This document shows, piece by piece, positions 13,395-15,809 of a stretch of DNA of 15,809 nucleotides. Position numbers and translations under genes: made by a program. Below the pieces are notes generated by a model. The model saw only the letters and a list, made by a program, of their open reading frames with translations. It had not been told where the DNA came from and did no database searches. This stretch comes from Bacteroidales bacterium (GTDB lineage: Bacteria; Bacteroidota; Bacteroidia; Bacteroidales; Dysgonomonadaceae): positions 1 through 15,809 of the forward strand of contig JAAYFR010000044.1 in assembly GCA_012728155.1 (NCBI GenBank). Direction: 5' to 3'. Numbering within the stretch: the stretch's first letter is position 1; every line of letters begins with the position of its first letter.

Positions 13395-13679
13395 ACGGTA
13401 TGGATATGGCATTATGCAGGTGACAACGATGGTATGTCACTTCAGAACTGACATCCAGAAAAATAGCTTGTCCCGCTCCGATTTTCGCCATCAAGTCGTC
13501 TCCATTGGCAGGAATTATGGTCGGATCTTTCCTTTTATAATCCTGCAAAAGTTTAATTACTCCCGAATTTTGCTGGATGCCTAATTCACGCAATCCTGCC
13601 CACGCTTCGAGTTCGCAATCGCCCCTGCCACCAAGGATAATTCTTCGTATATCTTGTCTTTTATCTCTCTAATATCCAT
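13393..13679 (-). pseudogene. ArsR-rhodanese fusion regulator, wHTH deleted and 3'-truncated
   Basis: From ATG 13677-13679 the minus strand reads MDIREIKDKIYEELSLVAGA then IANSK, the first helix of an ArsR-type regulator. After a frame change near 13600 it reads AWAGLRELGIQQN, LLQDYKRKDPTIIP, then GDDLMAKIGAGQAIFLDVSS and HLHNAISIPL. That is the linker and start of a rhodanese domain as found in ArsR-rhodanese fusions. The whole winged helix between is missing. The two sides share GCGT at the junction, which fits a deletion between short repeats. The rhodanese domain stops at about 13393, before its catalytic Cys loop. Such fusions usually regulate metal/metalloid or sulfur genes. Confidence 0.65.
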
Positions 13680-13704
13680 ATATATTTTTATTATGATTGC
13701 TGAT

Positions 13705-13738
13705 TGCAATTGCAAATATTCAATCGATTAGTTGAATA
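13705..13738. promoter_or_regulatory. Inverted repeats in the divergent gap
   Basis: TGCAATTGCA (13705-13714) is a perfect 10-bp palindrome. TATTCAA (13717-13723) and TTGAATA (13732-13738) form a 7-bp inverted pair with an 8-bp centre. They lie between the ArsR-rhodanese remnant and the ATPase gene and could be the old ArsR operator. Confidence 0.4.
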
Positions 13739-13762
13739 GCTGCTGAATGCGAGTAAATATTT

Positions 13763-13831
13763 GCCATTCATTAAAGCAAAATAGAGCTATTTATTAAAGT
13801 AAAATATTGCCATTTATTAAAGTTTTGCTAT
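13763..13831 (+). repeat. Three direct repeats with an exact 23-bp period upstream of the DUF4143 ATPase
   Basis: The core GCYATTYATTAAAGY begins at 13763, 13786 and 13809, giving two identical 23-bp steps. Copies 1 and 2 continue as AAAATA; copy 3 runs into TTTGC and the -7 box. The third copy starts inside the promoter's -33 element, so a protein bound there would block RNA polymerase. The strict period and number of copies indicate a cooperative operator rather than chance A/T-rich similarity. Confidence 0.75.
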
Positions 13832-13836
13832 ATTTG
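13807..13836 (+). promoter_or_regulatory. Promoter of the DUF4143 ATPase gene
   Basis: TTG at 13807-13809 and TATATTTG at 13829-13836 are 19 bp apart and match the Bacteroidetes consensus closely. The predicted start near 13843 leaves only about 12 nt before ATG 13855. It overlaps the third 23-bp repeat. Confidence 0.75.
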
Positions 13837-13854
13837 CAACAAAATGAATGAGAT

Positions 13855-15126
13855 ATGATTCAAGAGAAAAAGTACTTGCCACGGATTTGTGATGCCACTC
13901 TCAGGAAACAATTAGCATCTTCAGGGGCTATTTTGGTAAAAGGTTGTAAATGGTGTGGCAAGACAATGACTTCGTCGCAAGCATCCAACAGCATTTTATA
14001 CATGCAGGATCCGGACAAGACTATATCTTACATGAATTTGGCAGATACAAAGCCATCATTATTGCTACAGGGAGAAACACCCCGCCTGATAGATGAATGG
14101 CAAATGGCGCCCGTATTATGGGATGCCGTCAGGTTCGAAGTAGACCGAAGACAGAAGGTAGGACAATTCATATTGACGGGGTCTTCTGTTCCAAAAGACG
14201 GCATAACGGCTCACACGGGTACAGGTAGGATTGCCCAGATGCTCATGAGGCCCATGAGCCTTTTCGAATCGAAAGAGTCAAATGGCGCAATATCGTTAAA
14301 ATCATTACTTGAAGGCAATGTAGAGATATCCGCCACCTCTTCCTTGCATATTGAAGATATTGCCTATTCAATTTGTAGAGGCGGATGGCCCGCTTCTATC
14401 ACTCTTCCTCAAGAGGATGCTTTGGAAGCCTCTATCAACTATGTAGAGGCCATCATCAATGAAGATATTTCCAGGGTTGACGGGATCGACAAAAACCCCG
14501 ACAGGGTACGTCTACTACTAAGGTCTCTGGCAAGAAATATTGCGACTATGGCGACAAATAAAACCATTATGGATGACATGCAGACCAATGACATATCCAT
14601 GACTCCACCGACCTTAGATATCTATATAAATGCTTTAAGAAGGATTTTCGTGATCGAGGATCAGCCAGCCTGGCTTCCTGCCATCAGGTCGAGAAGCGCT
14701 ATAAGAACATCGTCGAAAAGGCATTTTGTGGATCCTTCGATAGCAACAGCCGTTTTGGGTACAAGTCCGGTTGGCATTCTAAAGGATTTCAACACTTTCG
14801 GATTTCTATTCGAGTCATTATGCACGCGTGATATGCGGATTTATGCTGAAGCCAATGCGGGAAGCGTGTTCCATTATCGTGATAAAAATAACCTTGAGGC
14901 AGACATGATTGTTGCTCTAAGAGATGGTAGATGGGCCGCCATCGAAGTTAAATTAGCAAATAAGCAGATAGAAGAAGCAGCGAAGAACCTATTGAAGTTG
15001 AAAGAGAAAGTGAATACCGAGAAAATGGGAGAGCCTTCTTTTTTGATGGTACTTACCGGGGGAGAATATGCATATAGACGTACAGATGGTGTGTTGATTA
15101 TTCCCATCGGATGCTTGAAAGATTGA
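13855..15126 (+). CDS. AAA-type ATP-binding protein with DUF4143 domain
   Basis: A 423-residue protein of the AAA_14/DUF4143 group. The N-terminal ATPase has Walker A GCKWCGKT (30-37), Walker B RLIDEW (77-82) and a sensor-like FILTGS (105-110). The C-terminal DUF4143 part (about 190-420) ends in a nuclease-like pattern, E348/D350 in NLEADMIVA and E364-x-K366 in AAIEVKL, resembling a PD-(D/E)XK core. The biological role of the family is not settled; members are scattered accessory genes of Bacteroidetes genomes. It appears full length and intact among decayed genes, with its own promoter and a 3x23-bp repeat operator. DNA binding by this protein itself at those repeats is a hypothesis only. 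Confidence 0.85.
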   Translation: MIQEKKYLPRICDATLRKQLASSGAILVKGCKWCGKTMTSSQASNSILYMQDPDKTISYMNLADTKPSLLLQGETPRLIDEWQMAPVLWDAVRFEVDRRQKVGQFILTGSSVPKDGITAHTGTGRIAQMLMRPMSLFESKESNGAISLKSLLEGNVEISATSSLHIEDIAYSICRGGWPASITLPQEDALEASINYVEAIINEDISRVDGIDKNPDRVRLLLRSLARNIATMATNKTIMDDMQTNDISMTPPTLDIYINALRRIFVIEDQPAWLPAIRSRSAIRTSSKRHFVDPSIATAVLGTSPVGILKDFNTFGFLFESLCTRDMRIYAEANAGSVFHYRDKNNLEADMIVALRDGRWAAIEVKLANKQIEEAAKNLLKLKEKVNTEKMGEPSFLMVLTGGEYAYRRTDGVLIIPIGCLKD

Positions 15127-15221
15127 CTTCTCAAGACTCCTATCCTACTTCAGGATTATCTGGGAACACTAACAGTCTCATGATTAGATAATCAATCTTA
15201 ACCAAATAACCAAAGAAAATT

Positions 15222-15560
15222 GTGTGCTACTCTCGAAAAAGATCAATTGAGTGCGACACCTTTAACCGGTACTATATCGAGACGGGATTAGATGACGATC
15301 TGAGGATATGGTTACTGAATACCTTTACTGTAAGCAATCTGGTCCACGAAAGCCATTCACTAAAAAATCGCATTCTTCTCGAAGAAGTTCCATCTGGACA
15401 ACGATTTCTCACTGCTATTATCGAAGCAATGCGAGACGAAGTATGCGTGGACATGAATTATCACCCATTCTGGTTGGACGAAGCCATACAAATGAATGAT
15501 GTCAAGCCATTATGTCTAAAGATTTTCCGACAGCGCTGGTATCTGATTGCTGAAAACAGC
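15222..15560 (+). pseudogene. WYL-domain regulator remnant, wHTH and 3' end missing
   Basis: The frame reads RSIECDTFNRYYIETGLDDD, then LNTFTVSNLVHESHSLKNRI, PSGQRFLTAIIEAMRD and ends with LKIFRQRWYLIAE, which includes the name-giving WYL tripeptide (15537-15545). This corresponds to the middle of Bacteroidetes WYL regulators; the N-terminal wHTH that should precede it is absent and only a GTG (15222) is available as start. After about 15560 the similarity ends. The frame stays open to 15758 but runs through a promoter region and antiphase into the Fic gene, so that tail is not protein. A non-functional fragment. Confidence 0.75.
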
Positions 15561-15563
15561 ATC

Positions 15564-15610
15564 TATTCTCCGCAAGAAATACGGAGAATAATTTGCATAA
15601 TCTCCGCAAA
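15564..15610. promoter_or_regulatory. Operator-like cluster of TCTCCGCAA repeats upstream of the Fic gene
   Basis: TATTCTCCG (15564-15572) and CGGAGAATA (15582-15590) form a perfect 9-bp inverted repeat with a 9-nt centre. TCTCCGCAA occurs at 15567-15575 and again at 15601-15609, 34 bp apart. ATTTGC (15591-15596) and GCAAAT (15606-15611) form another inverted pair. The cluster overlaps the -33 element of the Fic promoter. The arrangement suits cooperative repression. Confidence 0.6.
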
Positions 15611-15623
15611 TATTGTATTTTTC
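15592..15623 (+). promoter_or_regulatory. Promoter of the Fic gene
   Basis: TTTG at 15592-15595 and TATTTTTC at 15616-15623 lie 20 bp apart; the -7 box differs from TAnnTTTG only in its last base. It is 17 bp before ATG 15641 and overlaps the repeat cluster. Confidence 0.5.
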
Positions 15624-15640
15624 GCCAAAATTATAGCGTT

Positions 15641-15809
15641 ATGGCAAAGTACATCTATCAACAAGATAATTGGACTGATTTCAAATGGGACGATAAACAA
15701 ATTTCTGTTCTACTGGCTTCAGTGCGTAATTTACAAGGAAGAATTTTGGGTAGAATGAGTTCCTTGGGCTTTGATTTCCAAACAGAAGCCACGCTCGATA
15801 CCATCACGC
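15641..15809 (+). CDS. Fic family protein, N-terminal part (3' end outside window)
   Basis: From ATG 15641 the frame is open to the window end (56 codons). It reads MAKYIYQQDNWTDFKWDDKQ, then ISVLLASVRNLQGRILGRMS and SLGFDFQTEATLDTIT. This matches the DUF4172 N-terminal domain that precedes the Fic AMP-transferase domain in Bacteroidetes proteins (typically KYIYQ..W..F.WD and VR..QG.LLG.M..LGF). Fic enzymes transfer AMP from ATP to target proteins; the catalytic HPFxxGNGR motif and any inhibitory helix lie beyond the window. The true start is clear because no earlier ATG exists in frame near the promoter. The gene lies right behind a repeat-rich operator and after a decayed WYL regulator. Confidence 0.82.
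   Translation, partial: MAKYIYQQDNWTDFKWDDKQISVLLASVRNLQGRILGRMSSLGFDFQTEATLDTIT

Noticed and set aside
13020..13412. 130-codon minus-strand ORF as one gene
   Set aside because: Only its first third matches a protein family (GyrI-like). The rest is antisense to the methyltransferase remnant, so only 13290-13394 is reported.
13763..13831. CRISPR array
   Set aside because: The 23-bp period covers repeat plus spacer with almost no variable part, there are only three copies, and they overlap a promoter.
15561..15758. C-terminal extension of the WYL ORF
   Set aside because: This part crosses the Fic promoter and is out of frame with the Fic start at 15641. It is hydrophobic readthrough.

Overview
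The window looks like a chromosomal segment of a Bacteroidales bacterium. Most promoters that can be read have the Bacteroidetes form (TTG, about 19-22 bp, then TAnnTTTG), Shine-Dalgarno sites are mostly absent, one small secreted protein carries a type IX secretion (T9SS) sorting domain, and several gene families (twin rhomboids, DUF2089 regulator, DUF4143 ATPase, Fic with DUF4172-type N-terminus) are typical of the group. A Dysgonomonadaceae-like genus is a guess from general resemblance, not something the sequence proves.

Layout. 1-830: the 3' end of what seems to be an integrated element. A large mobile-element-type protein is broken by at least three frame changes, with two small protein-like ORFs in the +1 frame. 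The element abuts the 3' end of a tRNA-Lys(CTT) gene (881-953, minus). 1071-1494: HU DNA-binding protein with a readable promoter and terminator (minus). 1807-6334: a tight six-gene plus-strand operon with overlapping or abutting ORFs: two rhomboid proteases, an endonuclease/exonuclease/phosphatase-fold membrane enzyme, QueD, QueE (queuosine/7-deazaguanine precursor synthesis) and ribonuclease Z (tRNA 3' processing). 6559-7008: a short T9SS-tagged secreted protein. 7134-8135: aspartate-semialdehyde dehydrogenase. 8157-9941 (minus): zinc-type ABC transporter ATPase and lipoprotein, both with histidine-rich stretches, but no permease gene. 10090-10755: MnmD-type tRNA wobble-uridine methyltransferase. 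10913-11738: DUF2089 zinc-ribbon/HTH protein overlapping a Yip1-like membrane protein, preceded by two 13-bp direct repeats exactly 33 bp apart. 11911-12474: a heavy-metal-associated-like domain fused to an AraC-type HTH.

12475-13680 is a gene graveyard. Fragments of four genes sit nearly end to end: a DNA-alkylation-repair-like protein, a SAM methyltransferase with its cofactor-binding core deleted, a GyrI-like effector domain, and an ArsR-rhodanese fusion with its wHTH deleted. A fifth remnant, a WYL-domain regulator, lies at 15222-15560. Between and after them stand two apparently intact genes, each behind an elaborate repeat operator: a DUF4143-type AAA ATPase behind three 23-bp-periodic direct repeats that run into its promoter (13763-13831), and a Fic-family protein (from 15641, cut by the window end) behind a set of TCTCCGCAA direct and inverted copies.

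How the parts fit: the central part is housekeeping, with a recurring tRNA theme (queD, queE, rnz, mnmD, tRNA-Lys). The two ends are accessory DNA in decay. The best candidates for undescribed biology are the repeat-controlled ATPase and Fic genes, the 13-bp repeat upstream of the DUF2089/Yip1 pair, and the two-frame coding region at the left edge.
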